A DNA stretch of 64,000 nt from Pseudobutyrivibrio sp. YE44 (GCF_900104335.1 NZ_FMXT01000004.1:124001-188000); one strand, 5' to 3'; numbered from the stretch's first letter, positions 16,997-27,700 are shown. The notes: generated by a model not told the origin, from the sequence alone. Numbers and translations: made by a program.

Positions 16997-18139
16997 TTAC
17001 TTCAATGTTTTTCTCTTCTTAAGGGCGATAAACCCAGTAATTCCAAGGACTAATACTGCTGCAACTGCAATTACAGCTGATACCATTGACCTTCCAGTAT
17101 AAATGTCAACTGGATTTACAGCCTTAGCAACGATATCATCATCAATCTCAATAATATCTGGTGTATCCTGAATATCTTTTGCTTTTACTTTTGGATCAGC
17201 ATCTGCTGCTGCAACATTTCCATTCTTACCATTGCCAACATTAGCATTTCCATTCTGGTCACTTGTTGCCTGACCATTTTCATTAGCTGCTGCGTCACCC
17301 GCTGTTGTACTATCACTTGAAACTGTTGTTACAGTGTTCTCACCAACTACTCTATAAGAATACTCAGTATCACCAACGATTGTACCTCTGTCGATAACTT
17401 CAACAGTGTGCTTTGTATTTGAGCTATTATCGGCCTTTGTGTAATAGAATGTGAATTCAAAAGGCTTCTCTGTACCATCTACCATTTCTGGAGCCTTTAA
17501 GCTCTTAGTGTGATAGTTGTATGTATTTGGCTGATAGCCTGGAATATTTTTGTATGGAACATAAAGCTCCTCACCAGCTGCTGCATAGCATGTTATAGAC
17601 TTGATTGTATCTGTGCCATTTCCTTCTGGATCTACAAGGGCATTACCATTCTCATCAACATAATTAACAATGTAAGGTACAACCTCACCTACACCATAGG
17701 CTACAACATAAGTCTCATCATAGGTTACATTAAAAGATGATGCATGAAGAACTGTGTCCATACCTGCAGTTCTAACACCCTTTACATAATACTTCTGGAA
17801 CTGAACCTGATTTCCATTATCATCCTGCTTTGTAGCTGGAGTAATAGAAACCATTTGAGATGGATTCATTGTAACCTTTGAATTATATGGAAGATTACTA
17901 ATTTCAAGCTCTATAGGCTTGTTGTTTTCATCGTACTTTGTAAAAGCTACCTTTGCTCCCGCTGGAACCTGTAAGCCTAAATCACTGTTAAGAGATGCAT
18001 TTTCATCTCCAGAACCTCCAAGAACCACACGGATTCTGTAGGTATAATCTGCCTTTGCTGTAACAGGATTTGCAAATAATAATCCTACAACAAATATTAA
18101 AGAGAAAAGGCAACCAAAAAGCTTTTTAATATTTCTCAT
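16997..18139 (-). CDS. Cassette 2 gene E: MucBP-like membrane-anchored surface protein
   Basis: 380 residues, ATG 18139, GAGGAGG upstream. The signal peptide ends TAKADYTYR. It shares with the cassette 1 paralogue the opening YTYRIRVVLGGSGDE, DETYVVAYGVGEV and a YSYRV segment. The central domain (YIVNYVDENGNALVD to FTFYYTKAD, about 155-235) is a MucBP-like fold. An Asn/Gly/Ala-rich linker leads to a C-terminal span and KKRKTLK. A weak IYTGRS precedes the span, but it is not a convincing sorting motif. The start of the next gene's coding region lies 1 nt away, so translation of D and E is probably coupled. Confidence 0.85.
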   Translation of the reverse strand: MRNIKKLFGCLFSLIFVVGLLFANPVTAKADYTYRIRVVLGGSGDENASLNSDLGLQVPAGAKVAFTKYDENNKPIELEISNLPYNSKVTMNPSQMVSITPATKQDDNGNQVQFQKYYVKGVRTAGMDTVLHASSFNVTYDETYVVAYGVGEVVPYIVNYVDENGNALVDPEGNGTDTIKSITCYAAAGEELYVPYKNIPGYQPNTYNYHTKSLKAPEMVDGTEKPFEFTFYYTKADNSSNTKHTVEVIDRGTIVGDTEYSYRVVGENTVTTVSSDSTTAGDAAANENGQATSDQNGNANVGNGKNGNVAAADADPKVKAKDIQDTPDIIEIDDDIVAKAVNPVDIYTGRSMVSAVIAVAAVLVLGITGFIALKKRKTLK

Positions 18140-18973
18140 TTAGGCAACCTCCTCTTTATTTTCTCTAGTGAGCTTGAAATACCAAAGAATAAGCATCAAG
18201 CCAAAGGCAAGGGTTATACCACAGAAAACTATAGGAAGAATCGAATCGCCAGTACGAGGATTTCCACCCTGCTGTGGAACTGCACTCTCGTCTAACTTAA
18301 CGATAGTTTGACCACCTGGGATTTCATAAACAACCTTTTTATTTTCTGTATTTACCTTTTCAATTACTTCATGTGTGCTGTCATCCTTAGGCACATCCTG
18401 AACTGCAAATTGTACACTAAGCTCTGCAAGCTTTCTCATGTAAGAATTATCCTGAGTATTACCATCAAGATTAATCTCTATAACCACCTTGCTATCCTGG
18501 CCCTTTGAAAGACGACCAACATAAACATAGGCCTTATCATTATCAACCTGATTTAAGCCCTGAGAAACAACACTGTCACCACCAACAATATCGCTGTCAT
18601 AAATAGTGGTTTCTGTGCCAGTGGCACCATATTTTACAGAATAAGTATATGCTCCACCCTTTGCACTTGCTTCACTTCCCTCAAGAGCATTGTTTTCAAG
18701 GGAGCTAAGCACATCTGCACAAAGATAAAAATCAGAAGTAACATCTGAACTGTTCTTGTAGGTAACAACATATTTTATTGTATCTCCAGGCATAGCGCTT
18801 TCAATCTTTGATTTAGTTGCATCCTTACCCTTGGTTTCAAAATTCTTTCCACCAAGATAATCTACAGTCCACTCGAGAGACTCTGTAGCTGCGATGGAAA
18901 CAATTGAATTACCAAATATTGTTGCCACTGTAAGAGTAAGGGCAAATACCATATTTAAATAAAACTTTTTCAT
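18140..18973 (-). CDS. Cassette 2 gene D: NPRTGD sortase-B-type wall-anchored protein
   Basis: 277 residues from ATG 18973, chosen because AAGGAG lies 7 nt upstream; the longer frame to 19030 would overlap the previous gene and has no site. Signal peptide, then the shared beta domain (MPGDTIKYVVTYKN, FYLCADVLSSLENN, KGGAYTYSV, NTQDNSYMRKLAELS). A PGGQTIVKLDESAVP segment precedes GNPRTGDS, a hydrophobic span and TRENKEEVA. The motif matches the class B sorting pattern of its two paralogues. Two class C sortases are in this operon, but the only class B sortase in the window is at 5679. Confidence 0.87.
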   Translation of the reverse strand: MKKFYLNMVFALTLTVATIFGNSIVSIAATESLEWTVDYLGGKNFETKGKDATKSKIESAMPGDTIKYVVTYKNSSDVTSDFYLCADVLSSLENNALEGSEASAKGGAYTYSVKYGATGTETTIYDSDIVGGDSVVSQGLNQVDNDKAYVYVGRLSKGQDSKVVIEINLDGNTQDNSYMRKLAELSVQFAVQDVPKDDSTHEVIEKVNTENKKVVYEIPGGQTIVKLDESAVPQQGGNPRTGDSILPIVFCGITLAFGLMLILWYFKLTRENKEEVA

Positions 18974-18983
18974 ATTTAGCTCC

Positions 18984-19772
18984 TTATCTACCAGTAGCTT
19001 TTCCTTCAATCTTTGTGATGTTGCCATCATCTATGGCACTACACTCAGTTCTAATACCCCAAGCTCCATATATAGCAGCCTCGGCATTGTGTGACTGAAC
19101 TGCATCCACTTCAAGCTCCACATAAAAGCTTGCATTGTCATAAATATACTTGTTTTGAATTGTTCCTGAGATTGCAATTCCATCCTCTGTATAAGCATCC
19201 TCAGTATTAACAAGTCTTGTAACCTTGTCATCGATGGTTAAACCGTTAATAAAACGCACTTCGTTTAAAACTTCACCATCCACATTATCCTTTCCACTAG
19301 GAAGTGGTGCTGTAAGATAATAAACATCCTGCTCATCTGTGTGCTCATCAGCATTTCTAAACCACTTTGATTCATCAATATCAAGCTGAATAAGCTCTGG
19401 ATCTAAAGATGTATCTTTTTCTAAAGTACCATCTACATCCTTTACCCAGTATTTTCTAACCTTTACACGAACATATTCCTTGTAAAGCTTTGAATCATTA
19501 ACCACATCAATGTACTCATCGTACTTCTGGCCAATTTTTACAGTATCTCCAATAGCCGGAAACTCTAAAACACCATCCTCAGAAATGGATTTTAAATTTG
19601 ATTCATCCGAGCTTTCAAAAATATCAACAGAAACCTTTGAAGTCTCAAAATTAACCTGCTTTGCTCTATCCTGGTAAATAACTGCTGCACGTGTAGCACC
19701 TACAGAAGATGCAAGAATAATTACAAGGCCTGCAGCAAGAACCACAAGAGGATTTTTCAATTTTTTACTCAT
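18984..19772 (-). CDS. Cassette 2 gene C: SipW-dependent CalY/TasA-like subunit
   Basis: 262 residues from ATG 19772; AGGAGG is 9 nt upstream of it and only 3 nt from the in-frame ATG at 19778. This start overlaps the end of gene B by 8 nt. The SipW-type signal ends SVGATRAAVIY. The mature part has KEYVRVKVRKYW, DPELIQLDI, RFINGLTIDD and the hallmark VDAVQSHNAEAAIYGAWGI. Family knowledge: camelysin/TasA fibres are released by SipW-type peptidases. The only such peptidase in the window is the fusion at 5679, so I infer processing in trans. Confidence 0.85.
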   Translation of the reverse strand: MSKKLKNPLVVLAAGLVIILASSVGATRAAVIYQDRAKQVNFETSKVSVDIFESSDESNLKSISEDGVLEFPAIGDTVKIGQKYDEYIDVVNDSKLYKEYVRVKVRKYWVKDVDGTLEKDTSLDPELIQLDIDESKWFRNADEHTDEQDVYYLTAPLPSGKDNVDGEVLNEVRFINGLTIDDKVTRLVNTEDAYTEDGIAISGTIQNKYIYDNASFYVELEVDAVQSHNAEAAIYGAWGIRTECSAIDDGNITKIEGKATGR

Positions 19773-20367
19773 TTGCATTATCCTCCTGTTCTGTAGTTTC
19801 CTGGTTTAGCTGAGTTTCAGCATTATCCTCAGATGACTTCACATCCTTAGAATAAACCTCTTCCTTACTCTGAATAGCTTCATTCCACTCAGCATAAGGC
19901 TGTCCACTTTTATCATAGTGAACCTTAGTAGCCTCCTGAAGGATGATTACATTAAAGTCCTTAGTGTAATTCTCTGGGGTTGTGATTTTAAAATTAAGAT
20001 TTGATGAAGTCTTACCTTCTTCAGAATTCTTGTTCTTTAAAAGACTGTCATAGTAATAATAACCGTCGTTTTCGAGCTTCCACCCCTTTGTATCAGCGGT
20101 CATCTCGGCCTTGATACCAGTTGGGCAAATTGCCTTTACTCTCACATACACATCAAAATCACCTGTGTTTGTAATAGCAACTGTCTTAATCATTTTTTCA
20201 ATATCCACAGTATCCTCTGGTGGAGTGAGCTGTGGATCTTCAATATGAACAGTCTTGTAGCCAACTACCATAGCATAATCTGTAAAGTATGCCATAGCTG
20301 GCTTGATTGAGGCTAATCCAACCAAAGTAAATGCAGATGCAACTAATAAAGCCTTTTTATAATTCAT
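19765..20367 (-). CDS. Cassette 2 gene B: short SipW-dependent secreted protein
   Basis: 200 residues, ATG 20367, GGAGGTGAC about 12 nt upstream. The signal peptide ends PAMAYFTDYA. The domain has VAITNTGDFDVYVRVKAICP, GYYYYDSL, DFNVIILQEATK and AEWNEAI, matching paralogues at 9600 and 31641. A Glu/Asn/Gln-rich C-terminal tail of about 30 residues is longer than in cassette 1. It begins 2 nt after the stop of gene A and overlaps gene C, so the four genes are translationally linked. Confidence 0.83.
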   Translation of the reverse strand: MNYKKALLVASAFTLVGLASIKPAMAYFTDYAMVVGYKTVHIEDPQLTPPEDTVDIEKMIKTVAITNTGDFDVYVRVKAICPTGIKAEMTADTKGWKLENDGYYYYDSLLKNKNSEEGKTSSNLNFKITTPENYTKDFNVIILQEATKVHYDKSGQPYAEWNEAIQSKEEVYSKDVKSSEDNAETQLNQETTEQEDNANE

Positions 20368-20369
20368 AA

Positions 20370-21443
20370 TTAGTTGTCACCTCCTACTACTTCCTCACTA
20401 GAAGCTTCTGTGCTCTGTGGCACTTCTGGTCCCTCTGGACCATAATTCTTCGACCAACTAATATTGCCTTCTTCATCGTAGGTGAACTCATTTACAACAC
20501 TAACTCCACCTGACTGAAGATGATTATCAAAATCATTTACAAAGGAAACCTTTGCTGTCTTGTCTGCAACAATAGTTGTTGTCTTAATATCTTCACTGGT
20601 AATCTGGTAGCTTGCACCAGAATAAACCTCTGTAACAGTAACTTCAGCTGTTGCTGGAAGATTTTCGATAACAATATTCTTTGTTCCAGCGCCATTGAAG
20701 TTAATAGTGTATACGTTGTTTAATACATCCTCATCGCCAACCTTTGCATCTACTTGGAAAACAAAACTAGCAGTTCCAAGTGAACGATTGAAGGTTGTAA
20801 GAGTCTTTTCAATCTCAAGCTTACCAAATCTAGGATTTGCCTCAGCCTTTGGGTAAATCTTTACATTATAGTTCCAGGTATCGCTGCCCTGACCTGACAT
20901 TGCATACTCACTTGTTGGAGCATAGAAAACTGCTGGTGTAAAAATATACTCATTCTCAGCATCCATTACCTGATCAGATACATAGTAAAGATAAATGCCA
21001 GCACCCTTTTCAATAGAAACAGCGGATGTGAATCCATTTGATGTCTTTGTGCCGCTAATATCATAATGCTTAAGGCTATCATGATTTTTCTTTACGTATT
21101 CTGCAGCTGGATTTACGATTTTATCCTTTGTATCCTCAACACTTGTCTTTGAGCTTAAAATAGAAAAATCAATTCCTGCATTCTTGAAATCCGATGTTAC
21201 TGTAGGATTTCCAGCTATATCTAACGAAGCAATTTTATAAATCTCAATATTTAAAGGACCAGTATACTTCTGAGCGAAATCTGATTCTCCTGTAGATTCA
21301 ACAATCGCTGTTATAGTAACAGTTGCATTTTGATCCACATGACCTGCTGCCTGTGTTTTGTAGACACCAAACCCAGAAACCAGCATAACTACTGCAGCTA
21401 CAGCCGCTATTATATTTTTCTTTTTAAAACCTAAAGTGCTCAC
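20370..21443 (-). CDS. Cassette 2 gene A: FctA/DUF7601-like secreted pilin-type protein
   Basis: 357 residues, GTG 21443 with AAAGGAG upstream. The signal peptide ends KTQAAGHVD. The N-terminal domain has ATVTITAIVES, LNIEIYKIASLD and GAGIYLYYV. The C-terminal domain has FGKLEIEKTLTTFNRSLGTA, LPATAEVTVTEVYSGASYQ and VSFVNDFDN. It is collinear with the cassette 1 copy at 10104 and, like it, lacks a membrane span and any sorting motif. The tail includes SGGVSVVNEF and an acidic end. Possibly an isopeptide-stabilised soluble subunit incorporated by other fibre proteins (inference). Confidence 0.82.
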   Translation of the reverse strand: MSTLGFKKKNIIAAVAAVVMLVSGFGVYKTQAAGHVDQNATVTITAIVESTGESDFAQKYTGPLNIEIYKIASLDIAGNPTVTSDFKNAGIDFSILSSKTSVEDTKDKIVNPAAEYVKKNHDSLKHYDISGTKTSNGFTSAVSIEKGAGIYLYYVSDQVMDAENEYIFTPAVFYAPTSEYAMSGQGSDTWNYNVKIYPKAEANPRFGKLEIEKTLTTFNRSLGTASFVFQVDAKVGDEDVLNNVYTINFNGAGTKNIVIENLPATAEVTVTEVYSGASYQITSEDIKTTTIVADKTAKVSFVNDFDNHLQSGGVSVVNEFTYDEEGNISWSKNYGPEGPEVPQSTEASSEEVVGGDN

Positions 21444-21454
21444 GTATAACTCCT

Positions 21455-22339
21455 TTAAACACTATTTTTCTTTTTAAATATTTTTCTGATAATCAGAATA
21501 ATAATGACAGCACATAAGAAACCTATGATTGTGAAGAAGTAATAGTAATCCTTCACCGTTTCAACTACTGCTGTTGTACCTGTAGGCACATCGTCCTCTC
21601 CCAGGTACTCAACTCTGGTTCCACGAACCAAAAGTCTATGTGTATTTACGCCATATGGTGTACAGGTGAAAAGTGTCACATGATCCTGACCTGGCACCAC
21701 TGCCATAAGGGCCTGGAGCGACTCAATATCCTCTGCCTGCACCATTGGATAAATCTCATCAACTTCATATGCCAAAGTATCGTTTAGCACATGAATATAA
21801 AACTTGTCCCCTTCCTCAAGCTGATCTATGTTTGTAAAAAGCTCTGCAGAAGGTAAGCCTCTGTGACCAACAATTACCGAATGTGTACTCTCACCACCAA
21901 TTGGAAGCGCTGTACCATTCATATGGCCAACTGCGGTCTGAATGTATTCATCAAAAGTACCATGCATAATAGACAGCTTTAAATTGATTTTTGGAATGGA
22001 CAGATAGCCCATAACACCATCATTATTTACATTAAGTACTTTGTAATACTCGGAATTAAGGAATTCCTCTGTAGGAGTGACAGCATCACCTTCAGCTCCT
22101 GTTGCAAAAGCATCTGTACCAATGGCATTTTCTGTAATCTGCTCATTAAAAGCTTTTGCCGCTCTCCACTGCTCAGAGTAGTCATCAGCTGTAAATTCAG
22201 ACATAGATTCTTCGTAATTATTGATTAATCTATTCTGAACATAGGTGTTCCACTCATTGGAAATAGTTGGATATGACAACATGCCAAAGCCAGCTAAAAA
22301 TAGAATTATAATTATGACCTTACCTACCTGATGCTTCAT
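21455..22339 (-). CDS. Class C-like pilus sortase (second of pair)
   Basis: 294 residues from ATG 22339; AAGGAG is 8 nt upstream of it but 2 nt from the in-frame ATG at 22345. N- and C-terminal membrane spans flank the sortase barrel. The catalytic triad is in VIVGHRGLPS (His159), TLFTCTPYGVNTHR (Cys226, Arg235). Class C sortases join pilin subunits through LPxTG Thr to Lys bonds. No clear DPF/DPW lid motif is visible, which is unusual for pilin polymerases. It starts 2 nt after the first sortase's stop. Confidence 0.92.
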   Translation of the reverse strand: MKHQVGKVIIIILFLAGFGMLSYPTISNEWNTYVQNRLINNYEESMSEFTADDYSEQWRAAKAFNEQITENAIGTDAFATGAEGDAVTPTEEFLNSEYYKVLNVNNDGVMGYLSIPKINLKLSIMHGTFDEYIQTAVGHMNGTALPIGGESTHSVIVGHRGLPSAELFTNIDQLEEGDKFYIHVLNDTLAYEVDEIYPMVQAEDIESLQALMAVVPGQDHVTLFTCTPYGVNTHRLLVRGTRVEYLGEDDVPTGTTAVVETVKDYYYFFTIIGFLCAVIIILIIRKIFKKKNSV

Positions 22340-22341
22340 AT

Positions 22342-23214
22342 TCATTGCTCCTTTTTGCTTTGTCTCCTGTCAAATAAGTACAAAATCAATATAAACAATG
22401 CAACAATTGAAAGTCCTATAATTACCCATAAAAGATAATTAGTATGTAAGCTCACCGCTCCAAAGGTTGGTGTCTTGGCATCTGCTAAAAGCTGTGGAGT
22501 GTATTCCACTCGATGGCCTCGAACCATAAGTCGCTGAGTGTTAACACCATAAGGAGTACAAGTGATAAGTGTACACAAATCCTTGTCCTTCTCTACTGCT
22601 AAAAGCGAAGTGTCATCTGGCTCAACCACCTGAATGTCATCAACCTCATAAGCATAGTATTCATCCATTATGATTATGAAGAAGTCTTCCCCAATTTTTA
22701 CTCTATCCAAATCTGTGAAAAGAGTTGCACTTGGTAAACCTCTGTGGGCTGAAAGCACCGAATGAGTATTGGGGCCGCCAACTGGAAGTGAAGAGCCTTC
22801 CAGGTGACCAACTCCAATCTGAAGAACATCTTCATTTGTGGTATGAAAAATTGGAAGTTTTACATTAATGGATGGAATCTGAATATATCCCATGATGCCA
22901 TCCCCATTAGCATTTAAAATGCTCATGTAATTTTCATCCGTGCCATTTGCCTCTGCCTCTGCAAAGGAATCTGGCAAGATACTAGGTAAAAGCTCCTCGT
23001 TATACTGATAAGCTCTTCCCAGTTCATCTGCTGTATTGATGGTTCCCTGCTCAATTGCTGTGGTAACCGATTCAGTATAATTGTTAACCAATTTAGCCTG
23101 AACGTGATTGTTCCAGGCGTTGGCCAACAGTGGATACAGCAGCAAGGACAAACCAGCTATCATCAAAGCACCAATTCCTATTGTTTTATAATATTTCAAA
23201 AGAAATGCTTTCAT
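22342..23214 (-). CDS. Class C-like pilus sortase (first of pair)
   Basis: 290 residues, ATG 23214 (AGGTG 8 nt upstream, with an additional AAGGAG further up at the foot of a hairpin). N-terminal span about 12-32, C-terminal span about 252-275. The active site is in VLSAHRGLPS (His157) and TLITCTPYGVNTQR (Cys219, Arg228). It follows the major pilin and an intercistronic hairpin. A PDSF sequence near residue 82 is the only candidate lid. Having two sortases suggests that one polymerises the backbone and one attaches the fibro-slime adhesin (inference); both may also serve cassette 1. Confidence 0.92.
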   Translation of the reverse strand: MKAFLLKYYKTIGIGALMIAGLSLLLYPLLANAWNNHVQAKLVNNYTESVTTAIEQGTINTADELGRAYQYNEELLPSILPDSFAEAEANGTDENYMSILNANGDGIMGYIQIPSINVKLPIFHTTNEDVLQIGVGHLEGSSLPVGGPNTHSVLSAHRGLPSATLFTDLDRVKIGEDFFIIIMDEYYAYEVDDIQVVEPDDTSLLAVEKDKDLCTLITCTPYGVNTQRLMVRGHRVEYTPQLLADAKTPTFGAVSLHTNYLLWVIIGLSIVALFILILYLFDRRQSKKEQ

Positions 23215-23234
23215 AATTTACACCTAGCCTCTCC

Positions 23235-23279
23235 TTGATGCTGTACACCCTGGCGGACAAACCGCCAGAGTAGCATCAA
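23235..23279 (-). promoter_or_regulatory. Intercistronic hairpin after the cassette 2 major pilin
   Basis: CTGGCGG (23250-23256) pairs with CCGCCAG (23262-23268), inside an outer stem TTGATGC (23235) and GCATCAA (23273). No T-run follows on the minus strand. Its position matches the hairpin after the cassette 1 pilin, pointing to pilin-specific mRNA processing or stabilisation. Confidence 0.65.
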
Positions 23280-23344
23280 ATTTTAATATTGAAGATATGT
23301 TAGCATATAAATATGTCTATTTTTTTATCACAATTGTGAATTTA

Positions 23345-24766
23345 TTATGCAGCCTTTCTCTTCATTGAGAAGTAAAGAGCTGCAGCGATAGCCATGATAG
23401 CTACACCGAATACTGTAAAGATTGTTGTACCCATACCACCAGTGAATGGAAGTGATGTAAGCTTTGTATCTCTGATGCAGTCATACTTGTTGATTGCCTT
23501 GTACTCAGCTTCTGTAAGCTCATCATCTCTGTTTGTAAGCTGCTCGCTGATATTATCGATTGTGAAATCTAATCCTGCTGGATTGATTGAGTATCCCTCT
23601 GGAGCTACTGTCTCTGTGAAGTGGTAGTTACCCTCATCAAGACCCTTTACATAGATGAAACCTTCTGTAGCTTCAAGTGTTGTAACAGTCTTTCCAGAAA
23701 TAGCTGTCTCTGAGTAGTAGTAAACGCCTACCTGGTTCTCATCTGCGATAAAGTTAAGAGCACCATCAACGCCTTCCTTTGTTAACTCAAACTGTGCACC
23801 CTTAAGAATCTTCTCACCCTTCTCATCATACTTTGTAAGAGCGAATGATCCTGGCCAACCCTTTACTGTAGGTGGGTTAATTGGCTCGCCGTTGTTATCA
23901 AACTCGAATGTGCTGTCATATGTCTTATTGATGAAGCAATCTCCACCAACAAATGTTGCCTTGTATGTAATAACTACTGTCTTACCAGCATACTGATCCT
24001 TCATCTCTGGCTTAACAAGGTTTGTAAGATCCATTGTGTAAAGTGTGTAATCACCCTTTACTACACCTTCGTCAAATGAGAAACCTGTAACTGTCTCACC
24101 ACCAACTGTAACTACTACTGAGTCAGCGATTGGAGCAGAAAGATTTGTCTCTCTATCGTAAATCTTGTATTCAACGTTCTTCTTGTTTGCCATGTATGGA
24201 ACTGTAGATGTAAGTGTGAAAGTAACATTCTGGCCAATTCTTACAAGACCGTCATCCTCTGTCTTCTCCATAGAGTTTGAAGATCCCTTAGCCTTGATAT
24301 CAACTGTCTTTGTCTTTGTGTAATAAACACCATCTTTAATCTCATAAGTAACTGCAACCATTGAGTTGTACTTAACAGTTGTTCCAGTTGCTAAGATCAT
24401 GTAAGCACCACCATCAAGGTTTTCAAATACTACATCAGAACCCTTTGTAGATGTTGCTGTAGCCTTAACCTGTGGGTTAGCAGCCTTAAGAGCAGCTGTA
24501 AGCTCTGTAGCATCAAACTCATCATCGCCAGGAACATATAAATCCTTAGCCCAATCTGCAACCTTAACTGTGTTATCAGACATAACAGATGCGATCTGAT
24601 AAAGAGATACAACTGAATCTTCTCTCTCTGAGAAATTTGTAATCTTAATAGATGCCTTACCATCTACTACAGCTGTTGGAGCTTCTGCAGCAAATGCTGT
24701 TACGCTCATAGCCATCATCATTACCGCCGAAAGAACTGATGCGATAATCTTCTTGAACTTTTTCAT
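23345..24766 (-). CDS. LPFTG major pilin with isopeptide/Cna-B domains
   Basis: 473 residues, ATG 24766, AAGGAG 10 nt upstream. The signal peptide ends TAFAAEAP. The N-terminal domain (ISSLYQIASV-type, AYMILATGTTVKY) is followed by an isopeptide-forming fimbrial domain (about 165-290, with VPYMANKKNVEYKIYD) and an SpaA/Cna-B domain (FALTKYDEKGEKILKGAQFE) with the E-box HFTETVAPEGYSI. LPFTGGMG, a hydrophobic span and MKRKAA form the sorting signal. It is a backbone pilin like that at 11380 but clearly diverged. It lies directly upstream of the two sortases. Confidence 0.93.
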   Translation of the reverse strand: MKKFKKIIASVLSAVMMMAMSVTAFAAEAPTAVVDGKASIKITNFSEREDSVVSLYQIASVMSDNTVKVADWAKDLYVPGDDEFDATELTAALKAANPQVKATATSTKGSDVVFENLDGGAYMILATGTTVKYNSMVAVTYEIKDGVYYTKTKTVDIKAKGSSNSMEKTEDDGLVRIGQNVTFTLTSTVPYMANKKNVEYKIYDRETNLSAPIADSVVVTVGGETVTGFSFDEGVVKGDYTLYTMDLTNLVKPEMKDQYAGKTVVITYKATFVGGDCFINKTYDSTFEFDNNGEPINPPTVKGWPGSFALTKYDEKGEKILKGAQFELTKEGVDGALNFIADENQVGVYYYSETAISGKTVTTLEATEGFIYVKGLDEGNYHFTETVAPEGYSINPAGLDFTIDNISEQLTNRDDELTEAEYKAINKYDCIRDTKLTSLPFTGGMGTTIFTVFGVAIMAIAAALYFSMKRKAA

Positions 24767-24783
24767 TTCTTTGTTACTCCTTG

Positions 24784-27700
24784 TTACTTCTTAATACTTC
24801 TTGTTTTGTATAACAACAGCGCTGCCCATAGCATTGCTAGAACTCCGCTGATTGTGAAAATGTAAGTACCACTTCCACCTGTTTCAGGAAGGGTGTAGGC
24901 AACCTGGTTTACAAAGCTAAGCTTTACCATTTTTAAGGTTACACCGTTTGCTAAATTCTGATTCTCAACAACAGTGCGGTCCTTTAAGTCGCCCTTATTT
25001 GACATATATGCTGTAAGTCCATCCTTTTTATCAAGGATAATGTGCCAGCTATCATTGCTCTTTGCAAAACCGCTTGGAGCCTTTGTCTCAGAAAGAATAT
25101 AACTTCCATCTGGGATTACAACTGGATTACTTCCAGAAGCCATGTCATTTTCTGATCCATACCACTTAACAAGTCCGTTTTCATCACTTGAACCATAGTA
25201 TGTAGTTTTTTTATCCTCAGAGGTAAGAGTGAACTCTGCGCCTCTTAAGGACTTACCTGATGTACTAACCTTTATAAGCTGCCAATCAAATACCTTATTT
25301 AAGATATTCTCAAACTGAACTGTCTTTTCTTTGTTAGTGTCGTAGGTAACATTGGCAACTCGATTTACCTCTACATTGCCGTCTATAGAAATCCTTGTTT
25401 CGTAGTTATCAAGGGTGTACCCCTCATTAGAAACAATTCCTTCCTCAATAACCTGATATCTGCTTTCGTAAAGATTTTCGAAAACAGCCATCTCATTTGC
25501 CTTAAGCACAAACTGACCATTTGAATCGGTTGTGAATAAGTGACCATTAACGGTATATGGCTGGTTTGCCATAGGAATGTATACATCAACATACTTTGTA
25601 ACAATCTCTACAAGTTTGAAGGTATACTGAGCATCTGCATCAGTGTAGGCATCAGAACCATAAGTAACTGTCTTTACAACAGAAAGCTTCTTAGGCTGCT
25701 TTGTTAAGACATTTTCGATAGCCTTAACATCCACTGATGTTTGATTACCATTGTTATCCAAAGAGAGAGCTTTCGCTGCATCATTTAAAGCTGTAAGCTT
25801 TCTGATTGGCTCCTTCTTTGTATTCTTAAAGACTGTAAAGTCTAACTGCCAAATAGCATTATCAGGAAGATTGTAGCCTTCAGGAGCCTGTGTCTCCTTT
25901 AGGTAATAGGTCTTCTGAACTGAATCCTGGCCATCCTCAATGACACCAGCTGAAAGTCCTGTGAAGGAAATTGTTCCCGAAGCATCTGAAACTGCAACTG
26001 CAGGTTTACCAATACCGATTGTGGCTACCTGTGTGCACTGCTCATCTGTATATAATGTAAACTCAGCTCCTGCTAAGCCATCGCCATTCTCGTCTACCTT
26101 AAGGCCTGAGAAATCAGCAGTTCTTGTTTCTGTCTTCTTGAAGTTGTAGCTGATTTTACAGTTTGAAAGATGGGCACCACGCTCAAAGTATGCAACTGTA
26201 AGAACGTGTTCCTTTTGGCTAAGCTCTAAAACATTGTTTTCTGGAATAATGTCATAAAGGTTTGTTGTACCAATTCCCTTTTTGTAATAAACAGAATCAT
26301 TCCAAGAAGCAGTAAGTTCATTTGCATAGTCACCCTGGATTAAAACCTCACCAGTAGTGAAATTGATTTGCCCCTTGACGATATCGTGGATACCACCTAA
26401 GTCAAGGACAAGCTTTCCGTCTACATAAACGAATACGTCATCGTCACCGGAGAACTTGAAGATTGTATCTTTTCCGTTTGTAAGACCATTCTGTGCAACA
26501 CTGAAGTTAATAGGAAGAAGCATACCAAAGTGGCTATCTTCATAGTTTCCGTTTTTGTCCTTAAATGGACGGAACTGATTCTGCTTCTTATTGCTGGTTG
26601 ATATTGGACGAATTCCATTGTCCTTATAAATGTATTTATACTGTCTACTATCAAGTGTCCAATAACCATCCTCATCTAAGTTAAACTGTACTGGAGTATC
26701 ACCGTAGTATTCGTCAATATACTCGTTATAAGACCATGGAGCCTTTTCATAATCCTTTTTTTCAGGGAAAATCACCTTATCATTTCCATTAGATAATCTA
26801 AAAACTCCATCTGATGAAATATCATTCTTCGCTAAGCCCTGATATACCTGTGGATAACGACAGTGGTTACTGTCTGGATCTATACGACCACTACTAAAGG
26901 CGAAGTTATCACCAAAATATTTCTTAGCATTTTTGTCGCTATCTCCAGTAAGGTTACCGTTCTTGTAGTTGACCAAATTTGCGCGAACCTCTGTATACTT
27001 TTTCATATTCAAAGTTGCAGTAATAGGTTCTAAATCGATAACTACAGCATTAGTAACTTTATTCCAGTAATGCATTCTATTCAAAGTCATTGAAACAGAA
27101 TAGTTGTATTTTTCATTTTCCTGTGGAATAAAGGTCTTTACAGCATTTTTGAAATTATCACTGGAATCATCATAAATTTCAAAAAGCTGAACCTTCGCAA
27201 TGTAATAATTCTCTGGTGCTTCAAAGGTAAAGGTAAAGTTGTCATAAACACTAGGACTGTAAATAAAACAGTCGTTATTGTTAGCTGGAGCTATTTCCTT
27301 TGGAGCAAACTCTTTATCAGTATAGTAATCAATACCGTATTCATTCTTTTGGAACATTCTAACGGCAATTCTGTTATCTCCGAATCCACCACTTGCTATA
27401 GAGGAATTCTGCTCTGTATGTCTCTGATCTGTATAAGCACTTCCGTATGCAGATTCTTTATAAAGCACATGCTGACCATTGATACCAGCTAAGGCGTACT
27501 TTGAAAAGCTATCAGATTCAAAGGAAACCTTATCCTCTGTAATCTCTGAATCAACAGTCTCTGCTGTAGCATCATCCTTAATATGAACAACTACATCAGT
27601 GTCAATTGTTGATGATTCAATAGAAATCTTTACATTGTAGCCTTCTTTTGGCTCAATTTCCTTACCATTAAACTCAAAACGCAAATCAAAAGCATATAAA

